Assembly (NCBI GenBank): GCA_964036275.1
Contig: OZ038434.1
Location: forward strand, 35,983,279-36,047,278
Direction: 5' to 3'
DNA: 64,000 nucleotides
Source: Litoditis marina
Lineage: Eukaryota; Nematoda; Chromadorea; Rhabditida; Rhabditidae
Positions 13,601-28,600 of the stretch are shown piece by piece. The notes beneath the pieces are model-generated. The model saw nothing but the letters and a program-made list of their open reading frames with translations. It was not told the DNA's origin and did no database searches. Numbering within the stretch: the first letter of the stretch is position 1; every line of letters begins with the position of its first letter. The translations under genes were made by a program, and so were the position numbers.

Positions 13601-16600
13601 TACACATTGGAAAGGGACGTTTAGACACTCTATGTTCTGTTCTTGAAGTCGTTCAGATGGGAATCACCACTTTTCGCACCACGCTGTTTTCCCCGAATAA
13701 TTTTGAATAATCATCGTTTCATCTAAGTTTCGTTTCACACCCCGGACCTCGTTTTGAAACTTTTCCAACACAACTAAAAGACTTGTGTCTTTTCTCGATT
13801 TTTTTCAGCATTCGATTTGGTTTTGATGACCACTATATTACCACATTTTTTTTCCTATTTGCTATCATTTCTATCATGATCACTATACTATAATATGATT
13901 ATTAGCCCACTACTAGCCCCCAGCTGGTCATTACGAACTGTTTAGTGCCAGCTTTTCTCTATCGCCAGACGCCCGGCTGCAACCTCGCAAGATCGCATAA
14001 ACTGACCAGTTTATAGTGGGAATCCGTCAGTAAACTTGGGCTACTATTAGGCTATAGAGCACAATTATAGTTTTGGTCATTCTAGCTGAGACTATGACAG
14101 CATGTCGAAAAAATTTCGAACCTATTTCGAAGAGAAAAAAAGGTTTTCTGAGAAATGAGTTTTCGTTCGAGCTGTCATCTCAATTTCCGGATTGTTTTTT
14201 TTTTTTAAATTTGTGATTTCGACCTAAATCATGTGCTACACTCATGACTTTTCTCACGTTAACTTTTGAATACGTATTTGCCCTGGAAGGCATGAACGTG
14301 TACGAACGTGCAATGATGAACTACACAAGTGCTGCTCTTTTGACACGTACCACCTGACTGTCTCCTTTACTTCATGTACAATAGCCCATTTATATTCCCA
14401 AACCTGTACAAAGGTTATTTTGAGCGCCGCGCTTCTTTTTTCCCACTACGCTGTAAACACCGTGCGTCCGTATTGTTATTTCTTCTGCTGTCGTTGGCAG
14501 ATTCCAGTTTTCACGCCTTCAAACCCAATTAGGCGTGTGCGATCATTGCACCGCCCAAAAGCGTGCGTCGTTTGCGTTCGACTTGCGCTTTTTGTGGACA
14601 TTTCACACCTCGTTTTGGCACATTTCCGGGCTTTGTTACAAGCCGAACAAAACAAACTGGCGGGAACAGCAAACAGTAGAATCAAACTACCACCCAAAGT
14701 TTTGTACCCCAACCTCTTCTGGAGGTTTGAACTGCACCGTAGAAAACTGCATAGTAGCAGAAGAAGAGGTAGGAATCCACATCAAAAATTGAATTTCACC
14801 AATTCTCGAAACGTGTTCGCAATTTGTACGACTAGCAAAACAAACCTAAATGGTTTGTGAATGTGCCCGCGACTGCACCATTCGACTCATAGGGACAGTT
14901 CTGTACAGAATCGTACTATACTCTGAAAAACCGTTGCAACTTAAAATACCGGACTCGTCAGTTTTGCCACTTAAAATACCGGGGTCAGCCAGATGTCGCC
15001 TGTACTGTTTGAAATTCATAAGTAGATGCAAGCTGATTCGACACCAGTATTTAAGCCTGCATACTCTTCGGTATTTTGAGCTGCCAGCGTTTTCACAGTG
15101 AATATCCTTACTTCTCAAAACGTATTTTGACAGTTTCGGTCAATCATATGATTCAATTATGTAGTCAGAACAGGTTCCATGAGAAGGTATTCCAACACCC
15201 ATCCATATTATCAACCTCCGTCCTCTTAAGTGTTGGTTCCATTTCTATCTGTTTCCTCCGTTTCCTCAACTACACCGATTGAAAACTTTCATTCGTAGTA
15301 AATGTAAATAGTTTTCAAAATTAAAAATTAATGCATTGAGACACTGCTCCGAATTTATCGAGGTTTCTAACTGTTCCATCAGTCTTTTTTAGTTTTATTT
15401 TCGTCTTGATCACGTTTCTGCTTTTTTCCATATTTGAAAATCGTTTTGGCGCCCTTTTCGCTTGATGATGTGCTTTTCTATCCGGTGTATTTTAATCCAA
15501 TTCCGACACCGCTAACGGGATTAGATCACACCAGTTAGCAACACGTTTTGAGATTGGAATATCTTGAATTTCATATTCTCGGACGAAACAGACATTCCAC
15601 CAAGGTTTGATGAGAACGTTCCCATTTTCGGACTGTTATGCAACTTTTACAAGGTGTGGATCAGATATAGCAGTTTTCATTCACGACTCCTACATATCCT
15701 ATCTTTATAATCAATGTTTTTAAGAGAGATTTTTTTTCAGGAAATTTAATCTGATTTTCAACATCGCTAACGCGAATATAGAGTTAGGTCCCTGACCGGC
15801 CATCTTTTCTGCCAGATGACTAGTCCGGTTCCTTTTATTTGTTCCCATGAAATATGTTTTTTTTTTCAAATTTAAACAATAGTTTTGGCGCCTTTTAGCT
15901 AAGAAACTTCGTTTCACATATTTACATCTTCATATTGTACCGTTTCAAAGTACGTTGCCCGGCAGTTCGGTTTCTTTTGATTTTCCCTTGAAACATTATT
16001 TTACTACTACTTCCTATTTTCTTTGTTCTGTGGCGTGCTTTGACGAATATTTCCAAGATAGCTAACGTTATTATAACGATCGGTCCCTGGCCGGGCATCT
16101 TTTCTGCCGGTTGACCGATCCGGTTCCTTTTATTTGTCGCCCGCGCTTGTTCATCCCATCTGCCGCTCTTGTTTTGCGTATTTGCTAAGACGATTACGCA
16201 CTTTTGCGACGTCCACATATCGCGCGCTAATTGGCATTTTCGCCGCCACGTCCGACTCATTATACTTAATTTGTCAATTAATATGAAAGTTGTATACACA
16301 GACTTTAATTCTTCCAAACGTTTATTCTACAGTCTTTTGATTGTAAGGCATATCATGAGTTTCATGGACTTATCAAGTGGAGCTCTTGAAAGTTACCACG
16401 TAGTTGACAGGACTGCCCTCTGTTGTAAATGCATACATGCAGTCTAATCGACACGCGATGTTCAGCTTTGAGTCATTTTTTTGAGAATGTCGCTCTATCT
16501 GACTACCACACTTTCTTTCTCAGTGTGTATGCCCTGATCTGATCTAGTATGATAGTTCAAACAAGTTATTGTTGACTACATCAACAAGTTTATCGTTATC

Positions 16601-19600
16601 GTTAATCAATTTTGAAGTTTCAGGCTTCCCGCTCAGACTCTCCAGTGGAGCTGAGTACGGTAACTGCAGCGTCGTCCACCGGCAGCTGTGCGCATCTGGT
16701 AAGTTTGTTGTGGAACAAAGCATCAGCAAAGAAGTGATTATAGTCGTCGCCAACAGAAAGACCGGAGGGTACTGTATATCTCTCTTTTTGCTGTATAGGC
16801 AGACATATCTTCGATTTCAAAACGTGGTATGTATTCTAATAGCGCAGTGGATAGCGCCCTGCTACGAATCTTTTACTGGCAGGTTCGATTCCGGCTTGAG
16901 ACAGACATTTATAAATTTGGCACCCACTATAAGCCTATACGGTGTATGTTGCACAAATCTGTTGTTATTTTGGTTCGATTCTGTTGGTTTTCTGTCAAGT
17001 ACAACAACGATTTGTTCTCTTTCCCTACGACCTTTTTCTGTCTTTTTCTTTAAGTTGTTGTCTCTGCTAACGTGCAGTCATTTGACTCAGCTTATAGTTT
17101 TGTTGATCTTAGGCATTCCGCTACACTTTTTCTACATGCGCAATCAAACGCATCTCGTGACTCTCACAGTTTGTTTTCCCATATTATCACTTCCTACCCT
17201 TTCCCCTTACATTTAGTTCTCAGATCTTTCTCATATTAATCCTTATTTCTAAAACCTATGAGACGAAATCAAGCTACGTTCGTTTTTTTTCTCTATATTT
17301 TCTCAGTTGCAGTGGAACAATACTTCAACACAAATTTCAGTTGAAATGGAAAACCTACCGGCCACAAAAGTATGACAGGTTTTTAACTCAAAAAATACCA
17401 CAGAAAACATTGTCGTGTTCAGGTCGAAGCAAAACTGAACGAAATCGCGCGACAAGCCGACGAACTCGCCAGAACCATCCGACGCGCAGCGGAGGCCACG
17501 TCTGAGGACGAAATATCAGAGGTAAAAAGTAGGGTTGTGAATCGAGTTGAAAATTTCGAGTTTTTCGAGTTTCGAGTATTTCGAGTTTTCGAAATTTCGA
17601 GTTTCGAGTTTCGAGTATTTCGAATTTTCGAGTTTTTCGAGTTTTTCGAGTTTTGAGTATTTCGAGTTTTTCGAGTTCTGAAATTTTCGAGTTTTTCGAG
17701 TTCGAGTTTTATTTTTAACAACCCTAGTAGAAAGATAATAGAATAGAATAGAATATAATTTATTCGCGATTGAACACGTAACTTTTCACATTATATGTAG
17801 CACTCCAAAAGGGTTGATGGAGAGAAAAGTTGAAAAGAAAAGGGTACTTTTGCCCTGTTACGCGCACATGCTATTACATGCAATTCATTAGTGCTGGACG
17901 ACGATGATTGTACCAGATAGTTTGTAGGATAATATTACTTTCATTATCATCGCCAATACGAGTGTACTGTATATCCAACTTTATATTGTAGTGTATATCC
18001 AACTCACATCCTCGTAACCTCGAAACTACTGCTGCCATTTACGAGTGGAAAAAATAGCGTGAAACGAGGAAAAAAACATAACAGGCTTATGTGTTCTCAT
18101 CTACTCGGGTAATAATACTGTCGAAAACATGTTTTCACTTGATAATTTCAGACAACTCAACTAGACATCGAGTCGATAGCTCTGGACGAACCTATTGTGG
18201 ACAAACACAGCGGAGACAACGAGGTTTTGAAGATTGAGGTGCGATTTTCCTTTTCAGGTTTTAGAAGTTTTATGTTGTTGTTGTTCTCTGTCAAAGATAT
18301 AAGTTGAAGCTCAATCATCAACAACTTTTTTGGATAAGTTGCTAATAATTTTTGTCAAATCTCGTGAGACGTGCACTAACGTACAAATCACAAATAAATC
18401 ACAAATGGATTCAAATGAAATGCAGTGTTGTACTATCTAAGGCCTTTCACATGCGTGAAGGTGTCAAATGTTATGGGATTCGCGTTGAGGTAGAGTAATT
18501 TCAGATAGCGCCTCCGGTTGTCAAGGCAAAAGAGGTGTTATCCCTCTCATCTCCGAAATCGGCCTCTAAAAGTCAGGAGGTTTCTCCGAGGTTAGTTTTG
18601 TGAATTTGTCAAAGAACACTTTTCAAACTGAGGTTCGGTAGATTTGTAAGGATTTTTTCATGTTGCTGTGTTTGTAGTCGCATTCCTCACTTTTCCGTCT
18701 TAATTAGTATCTGAGGTGTACAGCTCAAACTATGAGTCAGGCTTTGATTTCCACCAATAAAACGTGAAGAAGAAACTTTGGTGAACTGTTTCAAGCGTTT
18801 TTAACGTTCAAAATTATCCTCTAAAATATTATCAGCCAGTATTGTCGAGCAAAAAATATAAAAATATTCGATAACATCTAAATTTATTGCAGATCTCGCT
18901 TAGCTTCTCGGGACGTGGCTACGACGCCAGATTTTACGGAACCAAGAAACAACGAGTTGCGGTGAGAAACTTTTGTTAACGATTTTTTTTTCGATTTTTT
19001 CATCTCACTACCTTGACATTCTAGTAAAAAAAATCATTCTTGAAACTATCATTCAAAGTGTTTAGTTACCATAAAAAATACTGGTAATGTCTTTTTCATC
19101 TTCACAATCTAGATAAGTTTATTCTTATTGCAATCATTTTTGGTGAAATAAAATATTTTTTGTTCTCGAAATACTTTATTGAAATGAAACTATTAATTCT
19201 GTAAACCTTTTAACAATCATTTCCTCCAGAAAACTCGCCGAGGCCACAAAAACACTGCTGAGTTTCACGGAAATGCCCAGAATCGAGAAATCAAAGTCCC
19301 AAACGGAGGTCAAACTACATGCTACGAAAATCCCGGCGGTAATGAGTGCGTCAGAGATGAGACCAGCAGAGAAACACAGAGAAAGTCTAGCGGATCGATT
19401 GACGAAAGGTGGGTTATTTTAATGTAATTTGACTGTTTTCTACAATACTTCCGGCTGTTATTGTTTTCGTATCTGTTTTGTTCACATTTAGACTTTGTTG
19501 TTCTTGATCTTGTGTCTTTCCTTTCTATGTTTCCGTATAGTTGAGAACAGTGAATATTTTCTGACGAGTGTCTTTCGCGTAGACTCTCAGACTAAGTATG

Positions 19601-22600
19601 GGTGAACAATTTTGTAACGCCTACAAATAAAGCGACCTGGTACAATAATTTAAATCTTGAACGATTATTTCGTTAAAAAACTATCCAGCTGGGTGTGTTT
19701 AATTTAGTGTTATCGATTTTTAGGTATCCATGACCTGACGCACGGCTCAACAGACCGACTACAGAAGTGGAAGACGAAATTGAATTCGAATGGTCGCAGA
19801 AGCAAAGATCAAAGCGAGCCGCCACGCAACAGGTATGCTTTTTTCGCATTGAAACGTATCAACTTCTTACTATTTTTTTTCATTTCGAATAAGCAACGAA
19901 ATCAATTTCCACATAATTTTGAATTTTGAATACTTACTTGTTTCAATTTCCTCATGTTTTTATCTTCCTGCCTAAATACTTCGAGCTCTCCTCAGTGAAA
20001 ATAGTGTGAAAATAGTGCGTTTTGCCTCTGATGTCGTTCTTCTTTGAACTTTAGTATGTATATCATTAGTACAAGTTACTTTAGTAGTACATGTTAACAA
20101 GTTTAGTATTCATAACTTCCGTAATACAAGTTACTTTTCGCTGAAAAACGTGTTCATCCCTCAACTTTTCTCATACTGGGCAGTCAAAACAGTTGCTCTC
20201 GTCTAGCTGACCACTTGTTTAACGGCTAGGCGTCTCAGACCATCAACACAGAAAAAGTAGAGAACTTTGAGGTCTAAGAGTAATAATCCTCCCCCTGTAA
20301 TACTATATATAGGAATGAGAAAAACTATACATTTTTGTCATAGTCTGTCATGAACTGCCGTTAATATTGTAATTAAAACCATCATTTATACATTTATGAG
20401 GCTCTATCTTCATTAATCAAACCATCGGTTTACTGTAGTATTTTACAAACGCTGACTACGATTATCCATTTTCCCGAACATTTGATTTTCTCCAAACAAA
20501 CGTTGTCCATTGGTAAAATAAACCGCCCACTTTACTATACGTACAAATGGAAAAGACTATCCAGCTTTCCGAAATATCTGCCATCCAACCATTGTACTTC
20601 GTGTAATTTGAGTAATCCATGATTATTCTGATTTTCGTAAGTCCATTATCTAACTTAATTTCAACAACAATAGGGTAGTAGTTGAAATAGTGGCGGCAAG
20701 TATTTTTTACCGTAGTACTCGATAGAGAAGTGACGAGTACTATCCATATTTCCAAACCATATGCCACCCAACCATTGTACTTTATCTAACTAACGGATTC
20801 TGTCTATCTCAAAATTGTTCTTCGAACTAACGCTCTACTTTAGCAACTTTAGGTTCACTGTAGTACTTGATATAGAAGTAACGAGTACTATCCATCTTTC
20901 CAGAACATCCAAAATATTTTATCCAAACTTACGTTGATAAATAGTTAATTCAACGGCCTACGGTAGTACTAGACGTGAAAATGACAACTACTAACCATCT
21001 CTCAAACACATCTGCCACCCAACCATTGTACTTTGTGTCATTCATCTAATCCTGCCATCTCGCGTTGTCGTAAATCTCGGCTGGCGGTCATCTCTTCGTC
21101 AGTTCGCGCATATTTTTGCGGCGCCGCACCAACTGTGGCCAATTGTGTTCTCTAAATTAGTTAGTTTTTAGCTCAAAGATGATGTTCTATGCGCACATTA
21201 CGCGTTTTGTGCACAAAGTAAGATAATCCATCCCAGCCATCGTAAATAGTATGACCCGGACATTAGTCAGAGAAGACATTGTTAAAATTATCTCTCTCCC
21301 TCCTTTTATCATGAGTGTAACAGTCATTTGTAGTGTTCCACATATTATTGAAGAGAACTATTCATCTTTACAAAACGTCTCCCACAGAACCAAGTTTGTG
21401 TCAGTTAGCCCTCCGTCCTATCGCGCATATTTTTGCGGCGCCGCGCCAACTGTCGCCACTTTTTCCGCCAAAACTATCGAATTTCATGTGCGAGTGACCT
21501 CTGCGGCGCTACCTCTGTCGGAAAACATTATACAATGATCAGCCATCCATACTAGACGGTCATTTTTGTTCTACACATTTGTTAGGTAAAGCATCAATAC
21601 GCAACTATTTTCTGGGAAGTTGAGTACTTTTCAAATTTGAAAACATGAGATCGTATTTTTTGTTATTTTTGAAATTTCATGGATATATGATTTAGGTAGT
21701 CAATGCACGAATTCACGAATACGGCTGTAGCTGTCTGGATATGTTTTTATTTTGAATGTAGCGCGACTTGCCACGGTGGTGTTATATGAAAATGCAGTGT
21801 TCACTAGTTCTGATGTATTGATAGCTCGTACTCATTTCGATTTACTGAATGCAGATTGCTTACGAATGTTTGCATATCAACAAAGTAGTATAATGCAAAT
21901 CCAGTAGGATTTTGATTCGAACCAGTTTTATTGTCATTTCATGTCGTTTCGAGCTGCTCATCTCAATACACTACTTGTTTTGTGAAAATGTTGACAAAAC
22001 AAAAACAGATATTTATGGGTAAAATCTACATTGAATCACGAACATATCTGGAATGTATTCTTCGAACATAAAAAAATAAAAGTGGAATGTTGGAAGAAAG
22101 CAGTTGCGTTTAATCAATCACATCCAACTAGCGGTTCTGCAATCGTTCCTCTTATCCTGTCATTTTCTTTGATTTGTCTTCTATTTTGTTGATTTTGTCA
22201 CAATCGAACTTCGCGCTTTCTAATTCGCGAGTTCTGAATAATTACTGTCTTTCCTTCAATCAAAAATTCAATTGTTTATTTATGAAATGTCATTCATTTA
22301 CAACTTACGTGACAGTTCGATCTACTTTAAAGACACAGTACTGCTTAAGCAATGCTGTTAAACAGATGATCGTTCTCGATGCATCTTTGAAAAAGACAAC
22401 CGCGAAAATTAGAGGAAACTCTCCTCACAAAAGCGACTTATTCATTTACGTTTAACGTGAATATTCGATCTACCTCAAGTGTACTTTTTGTCTTTCAGAG
22501 TGATGCTGTCCACGCTGCCGGCCACGGATCTGATGTTGGACTGGAGCTCCGCCCACAAATCTCCGCGGCCGTTGCACAGCTCCAAGTCTGCGACGAACGC

Positions 22601-25600
22601 CGTCAAGGACAGCGTGTGAGTTGTGTTCGAAAGAATAGATTCTGGAAAACCTCGAAGTATAAAAAAACATGTGAAACACAGATGGACATTCTGATTCTGG
22701 GAGCTAATTGAAAAAGAAAATACACAAACATGATTGTTACTTTTGAACTTTGGTTTTCGAGCAAAACCTTTTCCACGGCGATCTCGAAGGGTCGGTGAAA
22801 TAAAACTGCATGAAATTTTTACGGATTCCTCAACACTATAATGTTTTCCAAAATGAAACCTGAAAAAATGAAAGAATTCAAATCAACTGCAGTAGTTCTG
22901 TTCGATTACTGTACCATATCTCGTCTAGTTCAATCTTAATTTTATTCTACTGAATAATTTCGTTGTACCCGATCAATCTACTATTCGCGATTGTTCGAAT
23001 TTCGTAATTTTCCCCTAGAACATCAAATGACGAAATATAACCTCTTTTTTGGAAGATTGTAGGTCAAATAGGAATTAAAAAGACTATATCACCTATAGTT
23101 TCGCATCGATTCCCCTCCTCAATATTACCATCAATCTTCTCCGTGAAGAAATACTGAATTCTACCCATTTTCTTCATAAAATTAGGGATTTTGGATTCAT
23201 ACTGTAGACGTCACATAGCAATGAAAAGGACTATACCATCAATCACAGTCGTGAATAATTCTGTTGTACCCTATCAATTTATTCTTTTGGCAACGCGGTC
23301 TGCTGCTCAGAAATGCGGAATAAATGATGGATGTCCCCGTGTCAGAGCACGCACTTGTCGCTCGCTCTGTTCATCCTCTTTTTTGTTATCTAAAAAATAC
23401 CAGAGAGCAGTTTGAATAGTTCTGTAGCTTATAACTTTGATCCTAACTTTGACCTGGGGTTAAAAATAGTGAAATCTGCGAGCACAGGAGCTCAAACATC
23501 GATTATTGAGATGATTATTAAGTAAACTCCAATATTTTCATTTTCTGAAACATTCCCCACCATACAGTTGCCCTCCCAAACAGTAACTCTATCTGTTTTG
23601 TCCTATCTTCCCCATCTGGGACCATCATTCTTCATGTGGATGTCTTTATTTACATCTATATTTAACTTTGTTGTAAACTTTGCAGTAACAAAAAATTGAA
23701 GAAAAAAGTCTATCAGTTCACTGAAACATTCCCCACCAAACAGTTTCTGTCCCGAACAGTAAGTCTATCCGTTTTGCCTATCTTTCTGTATACCGGTGGG
23801 TCCATTTACGTATATTTGTTGTCAACCTTGCAGAAAAAAAATTAAGCTGTGAAAACGCTGGCAGCTTAAAATACCGGAGAAGATGCAGGCTTAAATACTG
23901 GTGTCGAATTAGCCTGCATCTCCTTATAAATTTCGAACTGTACAGGCGACATCTGGCTGACCCCGGTATTTTAAGTTGCAAAATTGGCGAGTCCGGTATT
24001 TTAAGTTGCAGCGGTTTTTCAGAGAGTTCGCCAAAACATTACCCGAACATTTCCCATCATATAGTTCTCCTCCCAAACAGTAACTCTATCTGTTTTGCCC
24101 TATCTCCCCCATCTGGGACCATCTTTCTATATGCGGATGTCTCCATTTACATCTCAATCCACCCCCATCTCCATTATTCCCCTACTAATTAATCCGTCCA
24201 GATGGCTGCACAATCACAGTACAACCAGATCGTAATTGCGATCAGCCTGTAGTGTGAATTGTGGGTGGTTTGATCCAATTATTAATTTGGATGATTGTTT
24301 TTCAATGAATCGTAAAATCTTCTAACAAACAGTTGGGAATCAATATTATAAAGTTTACCTGAAAATGAATCTTTTGAAAGAAGTTTAGCGACCTTTTCCC
24401 TATTTATCAACAATTTTCAAGTAGTTACGATCAGCCTGTAGTGTGAATTGTGGGTGGTTTGCTTTAATTACCGATTTTGTAGAATATTAATAACTGGAAG
24501 AAATTTAATTTTTTCGATGAAAATTGAAAAAAAAACTCAAATCGAACTTAAATTAATCCTTTAAAATGTTCAGTGATCTTTTTTTCGGTTTTGAAAGAAG
24601 AACATGACTTCTATGCGATTGTTGGTTTTGTTAAAATGACAAGAGTCTTCGAGGTAATTGGACAATTCGAGAGACCTATAAAATGCGTGGAATTCGGTAA
24701 TTTTGCCAGCTGTTCGGGGATATATTACTCCTATAAACGTGTAATTTTCTGGTTGCGCAATCTCATACAGCGAGACTATATTGTCTTTCTTCGGCAGCTG
24801 CGAGAAGACAGTTCATTTTAGAGTTACTGAATAAAATCATTGCACAGTTTCAGTTAACGGTGATATAAGTAGGTATATTCAACTATCAGTGAACATAAAT
24901 TGTACTTCTCGAGAGTCGCTGACTAAGCTTTTCGATTCTTCTTGATCTTTTACACATATACCAGGATTCTCACTGAGAAAATATATTATTTTTTACCGAC
25001 GAAATTTCTTTTAAACCTTTTCCATTCATCAATGCGACCAACCCTCTTCCTCTAATTAGTGAACAATGAGGGAGGAGTCTCACAGGAACAGGTTCTCTCC
25101 AGCATTTCCCTCAGATTTCCGCGTTCCTTTACGTAAGCGTTCGCCGTCTGGCGACATTCTTTTGCTAATGGTTAGTTACAGCAAGAAAATACTTAGTCAC
25201 GCGTTTCACGTATTACACGTAAATGAGAGATCACGTAGAACGTGAACTGAGATTTTCGAGCTCCGACATTTTCTGCTAAAGGCTTTCTACTCTTAGATAA
25301 CACAAACTCGTGTTTCATATCTAAAAACTGATCACGAAGAAGCATATTTATTTTTGGCATGTTTTGTCTGTGGTCTCTATTGATGAAATGATAAGCCAAA
25401 CTCGGTTATAGCATACTATATAATTTTCACAGCAAAAAGTCTACATATTTATTTGTGATTCAGTCTTAAGGGGTAAAGGCAAAAGGTACCTATTTCCTTT
25501 TTCTTTCAACTATTCCTTCACACTGTAACTAGTAAAATGTACTACACTACTGTACTAACTGAATATATATCACATTAACTATGTAACTGTTGCACATTAC

Positions 25601-28600
25601 AATTCTGTCAAACTACTATGTAACTGTAACTATACTGAGTATTCATTCTCATTCACGAGTTTTTCGTTCAATCGGAACGGTTTCATGTGTCAATACTACC
25701 TTGAGATAATTGCGAATTTCGGAGAAAAAGTTGAAGTGTCTGTTCGAATGCAAACAGTGTCACCTCATCCCGTCAGTTTTTCGCACCTTCCTAGCGTTCC
25801 AGTGTTCTATGACTATGATAAAAGTGAATAATAGACTCACGTTAAACGTGAAATTTTATTAGCTGCACGTTTCAAGTTGTATTCGAATATTTTGTTATAA
25901 CCTCACACGTGTTTCACACGTGCTGTATTATTCAAACTGATCATAATTAACTATCACAAAAAAATATTTCAAATACTCACTCCAACACATTTTCATCATT
26001 TTTTATTATGGTGTAAAAGTTGAATGAGGTTTTATGTTAGTAATGGCGTTAATTTCTCACCACGTAATATGATATTTGCCTAAAGCGTGCTTAAGGTATC
26101 TCAATTCTCCTACACTAAGTGCCTTCTGTAAATAGGGTGGCGTGACGAATTAATTAATTCCGCTGGTGCTTATTACGACCTGTCACACCTTTCTTTGGGC
26201 TATACCGCCAAATTCGACCGTGTACTAACTAGGGTTTTTTCTATGGTGATAGGAATATTCTCACTTTGTTCTCACGTAGTTTAATAAGATGCTCTACCGA
26301 ATATTACAACATTTATGTAAGAACATTTCTTCATCGTTTTACTAGTTAATGAACATAACAAATGGATAAGTGACTGTGACTGTAACTGAGAAAAACAGTG
26401 TGGCTCTCTTTTTTATCACACCTGGGTGAGGATGAACCGAACGTTCGATTTTTCAGTAGTTAAAAATTAAATTTCTCAGTATCAAACCTGGTATTTTTAT
26501 TGTCCTCTCATTAGCAATAAGTACAGTTTCGTAGTGTAATATCACATTTGGTTGCATTAGCATTAGAGGAGCGCTAATTTCCTAATGGTATGCAATGAAC
26601 CGTATAGAATGACACACATTGTCAAGTTTCCCAAGTGTGACACATTAAAAGTTCACTTAGATGAGTGAACCATAACTTATTGAACTCCAACATAATTCTT
26701 ACTTCCTTTCACTGAACTTTTCCTTCATAAATGTTTTCCCTTGAAATTTTTTTCGAGAAATTTAAATTGGACATCCCCCCCCCGTTCAAACCTGAATTTT
26801 TTAAAACAAATGTATGTTGAAAATGTTTATAGGTGGATTCAGATGTAGCCAAATATCAGCCGCCCACAGTTCTTGAACCCTCTCAACTCATGTTTGCATT
26901 GCACACATGCTACCGTAACCCAATTTGTTTGTTCACCAATTTTGATCCGATCAGGATCAAACCCACTTCATCGTTCGGCTATACAACTTCTCCTCAACGA
27001 GAAAACGCGAAGTTTTTATCGAGAATCAACCATGAAACCATAATGCACAGCGTCTAGCGAATGAGGTCCTTTCTTTTCTTTTTTTTCTTCTCTCAAATAG
27101 AGGCAACCTAATTTCTTAACTAGTATCCGTATTCGGAATTAAGTTTTGAATCGTTTAACATACGCAAACTTAATAGTTCACTTTTCGCTCACGTTACAAG
27201 TGACCGAACTGATTTCACGTGATTTACAAATCTATTTTCCACGTGTTCACGATTTCCCAACAGTGTATCTGCCAGTATATACACTTTCCTCTTAGTATCC
27301 ATCTCTATTTGCTTGTCCTATTATGGTACACCCATGGCAAGTGTCGACCAGATGGCACAGTAATCCGCCTTCTCAACCACTTCATTTATGACCCTCCATG
27401 GTCCTTTCTGTGCGTTCCCCCTTTAAGCGAACAAATGGGTATGGATCTTACAAGTCGATATTTTCCTACTTCATTCCCTCATAAAATCTCTACAACGCTT
27501 TGAAAACTTGTAGTACTTCTACTTCTAGTTCTAAATAAGTGATGAGAAATGAGAATAAGCTCAAATTAGCGACGTCCCGCGTTCAAGCGAACAAATGAGT
27601 GTGGGTTTACTTTCCAAGTGCAAAATGTTTCATTTTGTTGAACCACAATCACCATTTACTTTGATCGTCCATGATTCTTTCGCGACGCCCTCTTTAAGCG
27701 AACAAATCAGTATTGAGTATTGATCTTACGAGTGAAATGTTTGTACAGTAATTTTCTAGAACTATAAGTTGTCATTCATCATCTCTGTACGCCTTCAAGC
27801 AAACAATACGCATCAATGTTGTTCCTTCATAGGTAGAATATGGTTCATATGTAAATTTTTATACCACAGCTGTTATAATAATGTTGTTCTCTTTCCCCAA
27901 CGTCCTAATAACCCGAACAAAGATTGAGTTCGTTTGTCAGTTTATGCAGTGAAGCTGCTATCAAACTTATAGTGCAACTCTAAGCAATGAACTTGTTTGG
28001 AGTTAATCTATAAGTGCAAAACCGGGTTCACAAGGTTGTCTTTTTTCGGAGGCGTGACCTCAAGCATTTACTCTAATTAGCGGCTATTATGTCAGTCATG
28101 TTTTACAAATTTATTGGTTTTTCTGTAAAACCTCAAATTCATATACTACGTCATACATTTTCACATTATCTACTAGTTCAAGATAAATCTGCGACGACCA
28201 ACTTAGATATAGTTCCCACCATTCCTACTGAGACTCCTACAGTAACCTTACAAACTTTCCGAAGGCTGTTGTGAAGCTGAAAATAAAGTTCATGGAAAAA
28301 GCTCTCGTATATTTACTCTACCTGAGAACAAGAAGGAGGTACGAAAATCCTGAACTTTCCCGATCAAAAATAAGGGAGCAAAACGGCTTGGAATTTTCCA
28401 AATCCTATTGTAGGAGTCTCAGTAGGAATGGAAAAGACTATATTCTCTTTGAAAGAGGAAATTTCAGTATGTATGTTTCATTCTGTCATGTTTGTAGTTT
28501 GATCCCGGTACACTATTGCAATACTAAGATTCTGCTGTGCTAGCAGCTCAGACAGCCTACGCCTTGAGAGACCACAATAAACTCCAAATTGAATATACTG

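Noticed and set aside
14420..14860. 146-codon open frame
   Set aside because: The frame has no recognised motif, and the splice-compatible frame in this block is a different one. Treated as a possible promoter or alternative exon only.
17419..17721. Antisense open frame rich in Lys, Asn, Arg, Ser and Thr
   Set aside because: It is the complement of a coding exon plus the TTCGAG minisatellite; the matching frame at 57680-57946 is also minisatellite.
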